A stretch of DNA of 64,000 bases from Aliiroseovarius sp. S1339 (GCF_023195695.1 NZ_JALPQG010000001.1:593261-657260); one strand, 5' to 3'; shown: positions 54,630 through 63,591, counted from the first letter of the stretch. Notes: generated by a model from the sequence alone, not told the origin. Numbers and translations: made by a program.

Positions 54630-55173
54630 GTACGTCGAACCCGCTGTCACCCGCACCCTACAGGTGCCCGGAGATATTCGCCTCGACCGCCTGCACCTGA
54701 CGCTGCAGGCCGTAATGGGCTGGACCAACTCCCATCTATACATGTTCGAGACAGAGGGCGCGACTTGGGGCCTGCCCGATCCGGACTTTGGCGGTGATGA
54801 CCTGCCCGCCGACAAAACAACTCTTGTTGAGGTGCTCGAAGACACCGGCGCGCGCAGCATCCGCTATACCTACGACTTCGGCGATAGCTGGGAACACAGG
54901 CTGCAAATCGGAGAGTTCACCGATCCCAACCCAGGCGATCTCTATCCGCGCCAGACAGACATCTCAGGCCAATGCCCGCCAGAAGACGTCGGTGGCTTCC
55001 CCGGATATGAAGAGTTCCTGGACGCGATGGCCAACCCCAAGCACCCCGAACACGCAAATCTCAAAGAATGGTATGGCGGTTCGTTCGACCCAAGCACACC
55101 ACCAGCAGACGAACTGCGCTTCGAAGTGCTCAAGCTGGCAAAACGGTGGAAGCCGAAAAAGACGATCAACTGA
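54598..55173 (+). CDS. Plasmid pRiA4b ORF-3 family protein
   Basis: A 191-residue protein of the pRiA4b ORF-3 (PF07929) family: LEYVEPAVTRTLQVPGDIRLDRLHLTLQAVMGWTNSHLYMF (core LQAVMGWTNSHLYMF), YTYDFGDSWEHRL, and PPEDVGGFPGYEEFLDAM with a late KEWYGG. Function unknown; related genes are passengers in several transposons (for example IS1096). It overlaps the tnpC end by 32 bp and lies inside the inverted repeats, so it moves with the element. Confidence 0.9.
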   Translation: MSIIEIKVTLEYVEPAVTRTLQVPGDIRLDRLHLTLQAVMGWTNSHLYMFETEGATWGLPDPDFGGDDLPADKTTLVEVLEDTGARSIRYTYDFGDSWEHRLQIGEFTDPNPGDLYPRQTDISGQCPPEDVGGFPGYEEFLDAMANPKHPEHANLKEWYGGSFDPSTPPADELRFEVLKLAKRWKPKKTIN

Positions 55174-55200
55174 TCGACGTGGGGCCAAAGGACCGCTTAC

Positions 55201-55511
55201 CGAAAGCGGTTGGAGTTAAGAACTCAAGGCCCGGTTCATGCAAAATCACTGTTGAGACCTGTGACCCAGTTATGGCCGCCCACCGCGCTAATTGAGGCAG
55301 CGCAGGCGGCCACAACCTACAAACAGTGCTGCTTCCCGACGAGCTTAGCATTGCGCCTCGACTTCAATCACCCTCGCTCACGTACCCGCTTGGCCGGTCT
55401 GACCCCGGCGGGAATCGTTTCCTGAGCAATAGAAGACCAAAACCTGAACAAAGCTAACCCAAAAATAGCTGACTCTCCGGGGAGCGGGTCACCACAGTAG
55501 AGATTTCTTGG
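55201..55511. other. Decayed IS3 continuation and gene-free sequence
   Basis: The first 100 bp continue the interrupted IS3 orfA in degraded form. The rest (to 55511) shows no gene; it is the downstream region of the RTX gene and holds no clear terminator hairpin. Confidence 0.45.
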
Positions 55512-57488
55512 CTAGAATAGGAAGTCGCTAGCGATGAAATAGTCGATTGTTGTATCTTCAATAATTATTTGGTTTGCGCCATATTCAATTATTACGTCGT
55601 CTTGGTACTCTTTCATGTGATTTGCCTTTAAGTCGGTCCAATCCTCAATCCAGGAGACCAAGTGAAGATCTATTACATCACTGTCAGGTTCAGCACCGAA
55701 ATCACATATGCGATCAACGCCTGAGTTGTTTTCAAAAACAAAAGTATCATCCCCAGCGCCACCAAATAGCCAATCTTTTCCACCACCTCCATTTAAAGTA
55801 TCGTCTCCGTTGCCGCCCCGAAGTAAATCTCGTCCATTCCCGCCGATAAGTTTGTCTTGGCCATTGCCACCAAAAAGTCGATCATTTCCGCCACCTCCGT
55901 CAAGAGTATTGTCCCCACTTCCGGCCTGAAGAGTGTCTCGACCAATCCCGCCGAGAAGCTCATCGTCGCCGGCGCCACCAAATAACCAATCGTTTCCACC
56001 ACCTCCGTTTAGAGTATCGTCTCCGCTACCGCCCCGAAGTAAGTCTCGACCATTCCCGCCGAGAAGCTTGTCTTCGCCATCGCCACCAAATAGCCAGTCA
56101 TTCCCGCCACCTCCGTTTAGAGTATTGTCTCCGCTACCGCCCCTAAGTATGTCCCGGCCATTCCCGCCGATAAGCACGTCGTCGCCGGCACCACCAAATA
56201 ACCAATCGTTTCCACCACCTCCGTTTAGAGTATCGTCTCCGCTATGGCCCCGAAGTATGTCTCGACCGTTCCCACCGAAAAGCTTGTCTTCGCCATCGCC
56301 ACCCCATATTCGATCGTTTCCTTGCCCTCCGTTCAGGACATCAGACCCCGCCCGCCCTATCAAGACGTCATTGCCAAGACCACCCAGCAACGTGTTGCCC
56401 TCATGGTTGCCTTTAAGGGTATCATTGTAACCGCCGCCATGGACGTTTTCGATCGACAAAAAAGTGTCACCCGAAGCGCCCCCGCTCCCCGTGCCGATGA
56501 CAAGGTCAACCTGAAGAGCCTTTGTTGCGCCCGAATATGACATGGTGTCAAAGCCCGCGCCGCCAATGATTTTGTCGCTTCCCTGACCGCCATGTAAAAA
56601 GTCATTGCCGGAGCCTCCATAGATCGTATCGTTGCCAGCGCCACCCATTATGATATCATTTCCGCTACCTCCCCAAACAACGTCATCTCCACCCTTAGCC
56701 ACCACTTTATCGTCATTTAAACCTGCAGCTATTAGGTCACCAAAACTGGTCGCTTCGTGGGCTTCATCGCCTATGACATTTCGAACATCTGATGCGACTT
56801 TGTCATGATCATTGTAGATTACACCAAGGTTTACGGAATATCCGGCTGGTACAACGTTGTTGTCATCAAGAAATTGAATATCGGGCAGCGTCGCAAAGTC
56901 CGGGAGTTGATGGTGGAGTAAAAAATGAGCTTCATGATGATGGCCGTTTGACATGCCATTTCTGTCCATGTCGATGCGGGCCCCGCCGATGGCATAGAAT
57001 ATCTTGCCACCAGTCGCAGTTTCAATAAGAAGCCACTGCTGCGCTTCCTGCCCGTGATCGTTGTGTGAGCCCATAAACCCAACCAATCTGACGTCAGCCA
57101 CGTGTTCGTTCTTGTATGCCTCCAAGTTATTCAGATCCAGAACTTGCCCTTCTAACTTTAGAATGTCGCGTGTATTATCAAAGTCTTCCAGTCGACCAAC
57201 CACGATTCCGCCACTATGAACTTCTTCTATATTCTGAAAGTTGAATGTGTCTGAGTAGTTCACGTCGCTAAAATGATCAGAAATAATGTGATGACCGTGG
57301 GCAAAGCCACTAATATCACTAAAGTCAAGATTGTAGGTATCGTCACCCCACTCACCGTAAGGATGAAACTGATCTTTTGAATTTGTAGCTGTAAGGTTGA
57401 AAATGTCGTCGCCGTAAGTTCCCACGATCGGCCCACCGCTACCAAAAATCTGTCCAGCTTGTTTGTCCGAGTAAGTATAATAACCCAT
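55512..57488 (-). CDS. RTX calcium-binding repeat protein (secreted, type I secretion-type)
   Basis: A 658-residue acidic protein. No classical signal peptide. Residues about 1-240 have no assigned domain; they are Asp/His-rich (YGEWGDDTYNLDFSD, FDNTRDILKLEGQ, NGHHHEAHFLLHH). Residues about 255-600 are RTX nonapeptides GGxGxDxLx, which bind calcium and fold after export. The C-terminus (IIIEDTTIDYFIASDFLF) matches the type I secretion end of serralysin-type proteins. Role could be adhesion, biofilm or S-layer; no protease or toxin catalytic motif is visible. Secretion genes hlyBD/tolC are not in the window. Lower GC than the first half of the window. Confidence 0.85.
   Translation of the reverse strand: MGYYTYSDKQAGQIFGSGGPIVGTYGDDIFNLTATNSKDQFHPYGEWGDDTYNLDFSDISGFAHGHHIISDHFSDVNYSDTFNFQNIEEVHSGGIVVGRLEDFDNTRDILKLEGQVLDLNNLEAYKNEHVADVRLVGFMGSHNDHGQEAQQWLLIETATGGKIFYAIGGARIDMDRNGMSNGHHHEAHFLLHHQLPDFATLPDIQFLDDNNVVPAGYSVNLGVIYNDHDKVASDVRNVIGDEAHEATSFGDLIAAGLNDDKVVAKGGDDVVWGGSGNDIIMGGAGNDTIYGGSGNDFLHGGQGSDKIIGGAGFDTMSYSGATKALQVDLVIGTGSGGASGDTFLSIENVHGGGYNDTLKGNHEGNTLLGGLGNDVLIGRAGSDVLNGGQGNDRIWGGDGEDKLFGGNGRDILRGHSGDDTLNGGGGNDWLFGGAGDDVLIGGNGRDILRGGSGDNTLNGGGGNDWLFGGDGEDKLLGGNGRDLLRGGSGDDTLNGGGGNDWLFGGAGDDELLGGIGRDTLQAGSGDNTLDGGGGNDRLFGGNGQDKLIGGNGRDLLRGGNGDDTLNGGGGKDWLFGGAGDDTFVFENNSGVDRICDFGAEPDSDVIDLHLVSWIEDWTDLKANHMKEYQDDVIIEYGANQIIIEDTTIDYFIASDFLF
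55740..56340 (-). repeat. 108-bp tandem repeats inside the RTX gene
   Basis: About five and a half copies of a 36-residue unit (four nonapeptides: GGNGRDILR, GGSGDDTLN, GGGGNDWLF, GGAGDDVLI and variants). DNA copies 108 bp apart, for example at 55985 and 56201 (two units), are almost identical, which indicates recent amplification and likely length variation. Confidence 0.85.
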
Positions 57489-58258
57489 GTTTGAACCACC
57501 CCTAGTTCATTGTCTGATCAATGAGACTCAGTCCCTCAACTGAGCTCTAGTAGCATTGATGTCAGGAGACCTCTTAACGAGCGCTTAAGGGTAGGATTTT
57601 ATTAATTCTTTTGGGATTAGGACGCATGACCCGGTACGTCTGATAGATCGGTTGCGATCTCAGGCACTGATAGGGCCATGTTGCAGGCATCTTTGCCGGA
57701 CGCTGTCAGGCGAATGCGAACGCGTCTCTTCAAGAACAGCGAGTATGCCCCTTGTGCCATGCCAAGATCGCGCCACTCAGCCTGATCGGCGGCGCTGTTG
57801 CGGAACGAAGGGCATGTTGAGATATGAGGATGCAACCAGTACGAACGAAACACTCGCTAAACGGGTAGCGCCAGCTTAATTACGCGAGCCTGGAGCTCAA
57901 GGATGCCCATTGTCTGCGTAGCATGTTATAGCGAACTGCGGTGGTCTTGACGGTTGTATTCTCAACCAATATCTCCCTAACAGTTTACGACTTGCACCCA
58001 ATCTGAACAGCGGCGCTGGCCGTTGCGCCCTCTGTGTATCTCAAATAGAAACCCAGTTATCGCCTCGACGGAGAAATGTCCCCAAATTCATCGGGCACGG
58101 AGCCGCATAATATGTCCTGGGGACAAAATGGGATCCAAGCGTCGGTTTCTACCGTTTTGAAAGTCAAATACATGAACCTATGTTAATGCATCATGTGTTG
58201 GTTTCGAAATTGCTACATTAAAACGCGCATAAGTATCCTATGAAGGTACTTGCAGTGC
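57489..58258. other. Gene-free stretch upstream of the RTX gene
   Basis: About 770 bp without a convincing gene. A 78-residue frame at 57617-57853 (minus) has no family similarity or ribosome site. The 100 bp next to 57488 should hold the RTX promoter; ribosome-site-like GGGGTGG precedes the RTX ATG. The sequence looks like old intergenic or decayed mobile DNA. Confidence 0.4.
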
Positions 58259-58840
58259 TCAAGCAGCAGCCAAACCGGATATAGGATATCGTCCTAAATC
58301 GGAGCGTACATGTGTGATTCCCGCTTTTCCGGTAGAACTGCCATGCTCTACCCCTAATGTGAGTTGCCCCGAGATGAGGTCGCTGCATCTATACATGCAA
58401 TTGAACCAATAATTCAAAATGAAAGCTGCATAAGTCTGCCGGAAAACTGACCGCAGGACAGAAGTGATGTAGCGATATTCACTTAACTCCTCACAGAGTT
58501 CACAATCAAGGTAGGCCAGATTGTCGCGAACAAAATCGCGTTTTGAAACAAGATCCCAGTCTTCCTCCAAACTGCATATCCAGTCTAGCCCAACGCCAAT
58601 ACTTTGTCTCTCCATCAGCCGAAAGCTGGTTATGGCATTCAATCGTTGGTTTAGGCCATACTCTACAATGTCGACGAAGGAGTGCGCCGCCAGTTCCGGG
58701 GTGTTCCTGTCCCCCCATGTCAGGCTCGCACCCAATGCGCCACGCTGCCTGTCGGCGACGCAGATCGCTGGATCTTCGAGCACTAGTTCAGCGACTTCGG
58801 AAATGCAAAAGGGCGTATAAATGGGGTCGAAGCTGGGCAT
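58259..58840 (-). CDS. Hypothetical protein, 193 residues
   Basis: MPSFDPIYTPFCISEVAELVLED begins a cysteine-containing, mixed acidic/aromatic protein (FAAFILNYWFNCMYRCSDL-type segment about 140-155, DCELCEELSEYRY about 110). No family recognised, no signal peptide, ribosome site weak. Codon choice is AT-richer than the core genes. Could be an orphan gene of the island; existence is moderately supported by length alone. Confidence 0.45.
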   Translation of the reverse strand: MPSFDPIYTPFCISEVAELVLEDPAICVADRQRGALGASLTWGDRNTPELAAHSFVDIVEYGLNQRLNAITSFRLMERQSIGVGLDWICSLEEDWDLVSKRDFVRDNLAYLDCELCEELSEYRYITSVLRSVFRQTYAAFILNYWFNCMYRCSDLISGQLTLGVEHGSSTGKAGITHVRSDLGRYPISGLAAA

Positions 58841-59110
58841 TCTTGTTCGCTTTCTATTATTGGTCCTTACTGATGAAGAATGCTTGGATGATTATGGTGA
58901 ATTTGCAGTTAACGCGCCGAGCGCTGTCGTCCGAACGGAAGCAATATGTCCGCGGACGTTAACAAATTTAGGGGCGGTAAAGCACCAAGAGTTTTCAAAA
59001 AAATTGGTAGATTTTTTTGTTCGCCGCCTTTTGATTCACAACATGGGCTTCAGGGTGGGTACGCGGGCCAACGTATTTGCGCGCAACTCAACTCTAGGTA
59101 CAAAGTTATT

Positions 59111-59368
59111 ATGCGCTTTAACGATTTGTTTAACATGATGTTGGTTAATCGTCTCATGTTACAAGTTTGGAAAATCAAAGTCCCAACACCTCAGGATGCA
59201 GACGCATTCAAAGAAGGTTGGGCGCTGGCTGAAAACAAGCGCGAGGCGCTTGAACTTGCCGGAAACCCTTCTGCTAGTGTCAAACGGATGCCAGAGCACC
59301 TTTGGATCGCCAAAGAGCGCGTGATCTGGCCCAGTCCTGATCGGACCGCCAATACCGCTGCGCATTAA
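59111..59368 (+). CDS. Module gene X, copy 2 (unknown function)
   Basis: About 85 residues if started at ATG 59111; ATG at 59135 or the longer frame from 58946 are alternatives. The body, LQVWKIKVPTPQDADAFKEGWALAENKREALELAG then KRMPEHLWIAKERVIWPSPDR (cited in part), matches the 52-residue remnant at 51495-51653 in about half its positions. A small MxDYxWLL gene follows 55 bp downstream, as in copy 1. The residue pattern is that of a small helical protein; no known domain. Confidence 0.6.
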   Translation: MRFNDLFNMMLVNRLMLQVWKIKVPTPQDADAFKEGWALAENKREALELAGNPSASVKRMPEHLWIAKERVIWPSPDRTANTAAH

Positions 59369-59423
59369 CAATCTGCAATATTACGCGGGAGCGGATCACT
59401 TAATCAACACCGAGGTGAAGACT

Positions 59424-59573
59424 ATGAAGGACTACCAGTGGCTGCTAGAGAGCCTGTTTTGCTTAGCCAGTGTGGCAGAGTTCCGAGGGCAGTCTGAAGT
59501 GCGAGAAATTCTACTCAAACTACATAAAGACATGTCTCTAACGCATTCAAAGCCGCAAGATTCAAAGCCATGA
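59424..59573 (+). CDS. Small MxDYxWLL protein, copy 2 of the duplicated module
   Basis: A 49-residue protein, MKDYQWLLESLFCLASVAEF then EVREILLKLHKDMSL, matching the protein at 51709 in 26 of its first 39 residues. GAGGTG precedes the ATG by six bases. Too short for most gene finders. Conservation of both sequence and neighbour order argues that it is translated. Confidence 0.7.
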   Translation: MKDYQWLLESLFCLASVAEFRGQSEVREILLKLHKDMSLTHSKPQDSKP

Positions 59574-59709
59574 CAAAGCAATAACTTTTGCGCATAATGT
59601 TATGATTGTTCCGTATCAAGCTATGTTGCCTGAAACGACTACAAGTAAGATAGGTTAACTGCCGTTGGATGCCTATTAACAAAATGCGGGCGCTACATTT
59701 AGCTAACTT

Positions 59710-60072
59710 TTAAGCCGCCAATGCCTTAGCCAAGTCCATCAGTTTTTGTCTTTGGGATTCAGGAATGGCGTAATATAGGGCGACAAGATCGAGGGCTTTC
59801 TTGTCAGACAGCAGGTCCGGCAAATCCATTGGTGTGTCGCCGATACTTGGCTCCCTTACCAAACCTTCAAAAAAGTAGTCAGTAGGTTCTTGCAGCACAG
59901 CGGCAATTTCAAAAAGTTTTGATGCACTGACGCGATTGTGGGCAGTTTCGTATTTGTGGATTTGCTGAAACTTCACGCCAATACTTTTGGCCAGCTCCTG
60001 CTGAGTCATTCCAATTCGCTTGCGGCAGCAGCTGATAATGTTGCCTACGTGAATATCAACTGGATGTGGCAT
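59710..60072 (-). CDS. XRE family transcriptional regulator
   Basis: A 120-residue Cro/CI-type protein: helix-turn-helix MTQQELAKSIGVKFQQIHKYETAHNRVSASKLFEIAAVL (core MTQQELAKSIGVKFQQIHKYE) and a C-terminal helical tail (ALDLVALYYAIPESQRQKLMDLAKAL). Typical short regulators of this kind are frequent in Rhodobacterales. Convergent with the small-protein module; target unknown. Confidence 0.9.
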   Translation of the reverse strand: MPHPVDIHVGNIISCCRKRIGMTQQELAKSIGVKFQQIHKYETAHNRVSASKLFEIAAVLQEPTDYFFEGLVREPSIGDTPMDLPDLLSDKKALDLVALYYAIPESQRQKLMDLAKALAA

Positions 60073-60230
60073 GGGGTTATTTCTTTATTGTCAATCTGAT
60101 CTGATTTCGCTGTTGCACTGAACACTCAACGCGGGGAATTACCCCCCACTTAAAGCGGCGTTCGCTACTCACTTGGCCTGTCTGAATGATTACGTCAATT
60201 GTCGTGACCTGCCCCCCGAGGCTCCGTCAT

Positions 60231-61088
60231 TCATAACGAGAGTCTGCGGGTCTGGTTTTGATAGTTCTGGTCGTCGGTTTTGGCAAGCGCGCCGGGCGCG
60301 GAGCCCTCAAATTGCTCAAGCGTCCGGCGCACTTCTGCGGGCGCTTGATTTCCGAGTGATGAGTGTGGCCTGACATTGTTGTAGTCGTAGCGCCAAAGCG
60401 CCAGCTTTCGGCGGGCATCATCCAGGCAGTCGAACATCTCCTCGTTCTGGAGCTCATCGCGCAGGCTTCCGTTAAATGACTCGGTGAAGGCAATCTGCTG
60501 GGGCTTGCCGGGGTCAATGTAGTGCCAATCCACGCCGTTCTCGGTCGCCCATTTCAGGATCACCCGACTGGTGAACTCGGTGCCGTTATCACTGACAATG
60601 CTGGCGGGCTTGCCATAGAGCCGGACCAGCGCATCCAGTTCCCGCGCCACCCGTGCGCCCGAGATGCTGGAGTCGACCATCAGGCACAGGTTCTCGCGGC
60701 AGCAATCGTCATTCACCGCCAGGACGCGCAACCTGCGCGAGGCACCGAACGTGTCGGACAGGAAGTCCAAGGACCAGCGCTCGCCCGGCCTCAGAGCCTC
60801 TGGCATCGGTGTCCGCGAGCCACGCGCCCGTTTGCGGCCCCTTCGTCGCCTGACCCCAAGCTTCTCCTCCGTGTAAAGCCGATACAGCTTCTTGTGGTTC
60901 ATGATCATACCCTTGCGCTCCAGCATCACGCCGATCCGCCGATAGCCGAACCGGCGGCGCTTGGCTGCGACCGCTTTCATCTCCTTGCGTATCTCAGGAT
61001 TATCCGGCGGGCGTTCACACCGGACCGTCTTTGGATCGACGCCGACAAGTCGGCAGGCCCGGCGTTGCGAGATGTCGTGATCCCGCAT
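60231..61088 (-). CDS. IS3-family transposase OrfB
   Basis: A 285-residue integrase-core protein: HTH_21 region [16 protein letters not shown], then the triad Asp in [11 protein letters not shown], Asp in [11 protein letters not shown] and Glu in [13 protein letters not shown], with [13 protein letters not shown] at the end. Normally made as an OrfAB fusion by frameshifting from orfA. Confidence 0.92.
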   Translation of the reverse strand: MRDHDISQRRACRLVGVDPKTVRCERPPDNPEIRKEMKAVAAKRRRFGYRRIGVMLERKGMIMNHKKLYRLYTEEKLGVRRRRGRKRARGSRTPMPEALRPGERWSLDFLSDTFGASRRLRVLAVNDDCCRENLCLMVDSSISGARVARELDALVRLYGKPASIVSDNGTEFTSRVILKWATENGVDWHYIDPGKPQQIAFTESFNGSLRDELQNEEMFDCLDDARRKLALWRYDYNNVRPHSSLGNQAPAEVRRTLEQFEGSAPGALAKTDDQNYQNQTRRLSL

Positions 61089-61126
61089 CGCCCTGAGCGC
61101 TGCCTCTCGCCGCTCATTCGGCGTCG

Positions 61127-61390
61127 TCAGCTCTTTCCCAAGAGATCCTTCAGAACGACGTTGTCCAGCATCGTATCCGCCAGCAGGCGCTTGAGCTTGG
61201 CATTCTCATCTTCCAGTGCCCTCAGTTTGGCGGCGTCAGACACCTCCATGCCGCCATACCTCGATTTGAACTTGTAGAACGTGCCTTGGCTGAGGCCGTG
61301 CTTGCGACACACCTCCGCAGTCGGCATTCCGGCTTCCTGTTCCTTGATCATCCCGATGATTTACGCCTCGGTGAAACGGCTCTTTCGCAT
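61127..61390 (-). pseudogene. IS3-family OrfA with premature stop
   Basis: Starts MRKSRFTEA and then meets TAA where a glutamine (CAA/CAG) is expected before [11 protein letters not shown]; the HTH ([23 protein letters not shown]) and coiled coil ([18 protein letters not shown]) follow intact. A single base change explains the defect. Confidence 0.88.
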
Positions 61391-61458
61391 CTGTTTGCTC
61401 CTTCAAAAGGTTGAGCAAACTCTACATCAGAACGAGGGAAGTTTCGGGGGGCAGGTCA

Positions 61459-61874
61459 AGATCAATGTTGGTAGCGTCTGACGCTCTCAGAGGCTGCACC
61501 GGGCACTCGGTTTCAGTTTGGCCACCGCAACAGATTTTGGCAGAAAAATGCAGCTGTCAGATCTTCGAGTTTTTCAACACAATCGGCTCTCTGCGGACCT
61601 CCGATGCGGCGCGGCATCTGCTCAATCTTGGCGTCAGTTGGCGACAAGAACGGCCCAAAGGAGACATTCGAGGCACCGAAACCTCGGCTGGTTGATTTCC
61701 CCGAACCGGAAGTTCATGCATAGTGCTACATTCTAGTTTTCGAACGGCGGCAACGTGGGACAAAGCCGCCGTTCATATCGCCAGCTATCAAGTCTGCTTC
61801 TGGGCGAAAAAAAATGCATTGGGTTCAATGTGTTGACGATCGGCAATGTCTGATCTTGCTTAGTCCTACTGATG
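61459..61874. repeat. Gene-free region with a copy of the interspersed repeat
   Basis: No gene seen. Positions 61585-61620 (GGCTCTCTGCGGACCTCCGA then TGCGGCGCGGCATCTG) are closely similar to the reverse complement of 62641-62676. GGCGGCAACG/CCGCCGTT near 61746-61772 can form a hairpin. Confidence 0.5.
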
Positions 61875-62462
61875 TCAGCGCTCGCAGATTACAGAAACTT
61901 CACCTCTGCCTTTAGTAAGGTCCGCATTCATAGAGACCTTGGGCGTTCCGCCATTTTCGAAACAAGTGATAATAATCGCCGCACTGACGCCTGTGAAACT
62001 CGCAACGCCTGCAAATATTAGCCAGCCGACGACAGCGGGCAGTGGTTCATCGGTAATCGTGATCGAGCCCGCCGATTGTTCTACATTGCTGTTAAGCGTG
62101 TAGATTGTCTTCTCAATTTCAACCCCCTCGATTGATGGATTGAATACTGTTCGCCCTGTCAAAGAAACGAGGCCCGTAACTTCTGCATATTCCTCTAGGG
62201 AAGGCGCCTCGGCACGTCCTGCTGTTTGAATACGAATTGTCAGCGGCGTTGCAATTCCGTCCGAGGTCAAAGCTTGTCCTTCAAAGGAAACAAAACCATC
62301 CGCATCGATTTGCACCTCATTTCCAGCACTAAGGCTGGCGACGACTTGTCCGTCTGGCTCAAATCGAACGGACTCCATGGTGACAAACTCGTTGCCGGCT
62401 AAGGCCGCAATAGGATTCAGTGAAACGGCCATGATTGAAAAAGCTGAAAGAAAAAGACGCAT
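61875..62462 (-). CDS. Exported/membrane protein of unknown function
   Basis: A 195-residue protein with a signal peptide (MRLFLSAFSIMAVSLNPIAALA), a beta-rich body of about 115 residues (VRFEPDGQVVASLSAGNEVQIDADGFVSFEG, cited in part), one membrane segment (AVVGWLIFAGVASFTGVSAAIIIT, about 150-173) and a short tail ending ICER. AGGAGG lies before the ATG. No family recognised. It resembles its neighbour at 62896 in having a small ectodomain plus a C-terminal membrane helix; the two might interact. Confidence 0.65.
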   Translation of the reverse strand: MRLFLSAFSIMAVSLNPIAALAGNEFVTMESVRFEPDGQVVASLSAGNEVQIDADGFVSFEGQALTSDGIATPLTIRIQTAGRAEAPSLEEYAEVTGLVSLTGRTVFNPSIEGVEIEKTIYTLNSNVEQSAGSITITDEPLPAVVGWLIFAGVASFTGVSAAIIITCFENGGTPKVSMNADLTKGRGEVSVICER

Positions 62463-62895
62463 TCCTTCCTCCTGATTAAATAAGATGGAGCGCATACTAT
62501 GAAACGTACTTTACCATGCAATGCTGCCATTCGTCCATCGCGCAGCATTGGCCACAATGGGCTGTCAGCAGACATATGCTGCGCCAAGCGCGAAGGTCGG
62601 TATTGGGCCGTGTGTGACAGCGCGCACGAGGTATTGGCGACAGATGCTGCGCCGCATTCGATGTCTGCAAGGAGCCCACTTTGACCAATGCTGCGCTGTG
62701 TACGAACGTCCACTCTTCATGGGCAGGTCAAAAAGGTGACAAAACCTAAGGCAGTTTTGCCAAGGGGTTGTGGCACAAGACTTTTCAACGTTTCATGTGG
62801 CCATGACGCGAGTGACAAAAACGACCGTTTTTGACCGGAAAGTTTTGGCAGGGGGTTTCTGTCACTCAGACGTGAAAGAGATTTTCCAATCTTGC
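62463..62895. repeat. Gene-free region with interspersed repeat copies
   Basis: Contains 62520-62735, a GC-rich mosaic with GATGCTGCGCCGCAT and CCAATGCTGCGCT elements; the first resembles 61585-61620 in inverted orientation, the second resembles 63911-63950 in the same orientation. No open frame here is credible. Confidence 0.5.
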
Positions 62896-63591
62896 TCAGT
62901 CTTTCTTAAAGCCCAGAAGCGCTGCCAAAAACGGCAATGTGAGGATGAACCCGCATATGGAAAGCACTATGCGGATGATTGTTTCTGTCTGGTTCTGCAT
63001 TCCGAGCTTCGTGAATACTTCAACAGGTATCTCAATGGTCCTGCCGTCCATTACCACTGGTTGCCAGTTTGGGTATGCTCTGGATGCTTCCGTACTGTCG
63101 AGCCCATAGATCGTTCCGTCAACTTGGAGCACTAGGGAATGGGAACCCGGTCCCTTGGGGGTCACCAGCCAAGTTGTATTAACGGGTGGTGAGGTTCCAA
63201 TATCCGTAGAGAAAGTTTCTGACGGAGTGATTTCAAAGCTAGGCGAGTGCAAGCTAACTACTAATGGTTCCTCAAGGAGTGTGCTCAACTCTGGGCAATA
63301 GGGTAGGGAGTTAATGGCGGTTCTTTCATACTCAAGTCTAATTGGTAATGTCTGATCCTCCTTGATCTGATTCCAGGCTTTGACAACAAGTGTCTCGCCG
63401 AGGCGGCCGTGTGCTTTACAATCAAACGCGCTTTGCGAAGCAGGCGTAGGATGAACCCGAGATATCGCGACACGCTCTTCCGCTGAGATGGAAGCGTTTC
63501 GTAGGGGAGCAAGCATGTTGAGAAAAAACGCTGCGCTGACCAAAACTAACCCAACGGCCAAAAGGATCAGACGCGTCGGCACACCAAACAT
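62896..63591 (-). CDS. Bitopic membrane protein of unknown function
   Basis: A 231-residue protein with an N-terminal membrane helix (LILLAVGLVLVSAAFFLNML), a 180-residue exterior domain with two cysteines likely paired (FDCKAHG and PYCPEL) and a C-terminal helix (IRIVLSICGFILTLPFLAALL) ending FKKD. ATG at 63591 has AAGGAG nine bases upstream; a TTG two codons earlier is possible. No family recognised. Same strand as the 61875 gene, 433 bp apart. Confidence 0.65.
   Translation of the reverse strand: MFGVPTRLILLAVGLVLVSAAFFLNMLAPLRNASISAEERVAISRVHPTPASQSAFDCKAHGRLGETLVVKAWNQIKEDQTLPIRLEYERTAINSLPYCPELSTLLEEPLVVSLHSPSFEITPSETFSTDIGTSPPVNTTWLVTPKGPGSHSLVLQVDGTIYGLDSTEASRAYPNWQPVVMDGRTIEIPVEVFTKLGMQNQTETIIRIVLSICGFILTLPFLAALLGFKKD

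Larger units (their letters stand above)
52694..55200 (+). mobile_element. IS66-type insertion sequence with pRiA4b ORF-3 gene
   Basis: A 2507-bp element. Left end GTAAGCGGTGCGCCG and right end (inverted) GTAAGCGGTCCTTTGG share the IS66-family start GTAAGCG. It is flanked by CGAAAGAG (52686-52693) and CGAAAGCG (55201-55208), an 8-bp target duplication with one change, the size expected for IS66. It carries a TnpA-like gene, tnpC and a pRiA4b ORF-3 gene; the usual tnpB is absent. Inserted in an IS3 orfA. Confidence 0.88.
60205..61458 (-). mobile_element. IS3-family insertion sequence with a disabled orfA
   Basis: A 1254-bp element whose ends both read inward TGACCTGCCCCCCGA. It holds orfA and orfB in the usual overlapping -1 arrangement. 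Flanks (TCG left, AGA right) do not match. OrfA codon 10 is a stop (see below), so this copy cannot make its transposase. Confidence 0.85.

Noticed and set aside
57617..57853. A 78-codon frame on the minus strand
   Set aside because: No recognisable similarity or start signals; it lies in what looks like decayed sequence.
58821..59138. A 105-codon frame overlapping module gene X
   Set aside because: No ribosome site, no similarity, and overlaps in another frame the conserved gene X reading frame.
60205..61458. Target-site duplication for the right-hand IS3 element
   Set aside because: The three bases on each side (TCG and AGA) do not match, so none is claimed.
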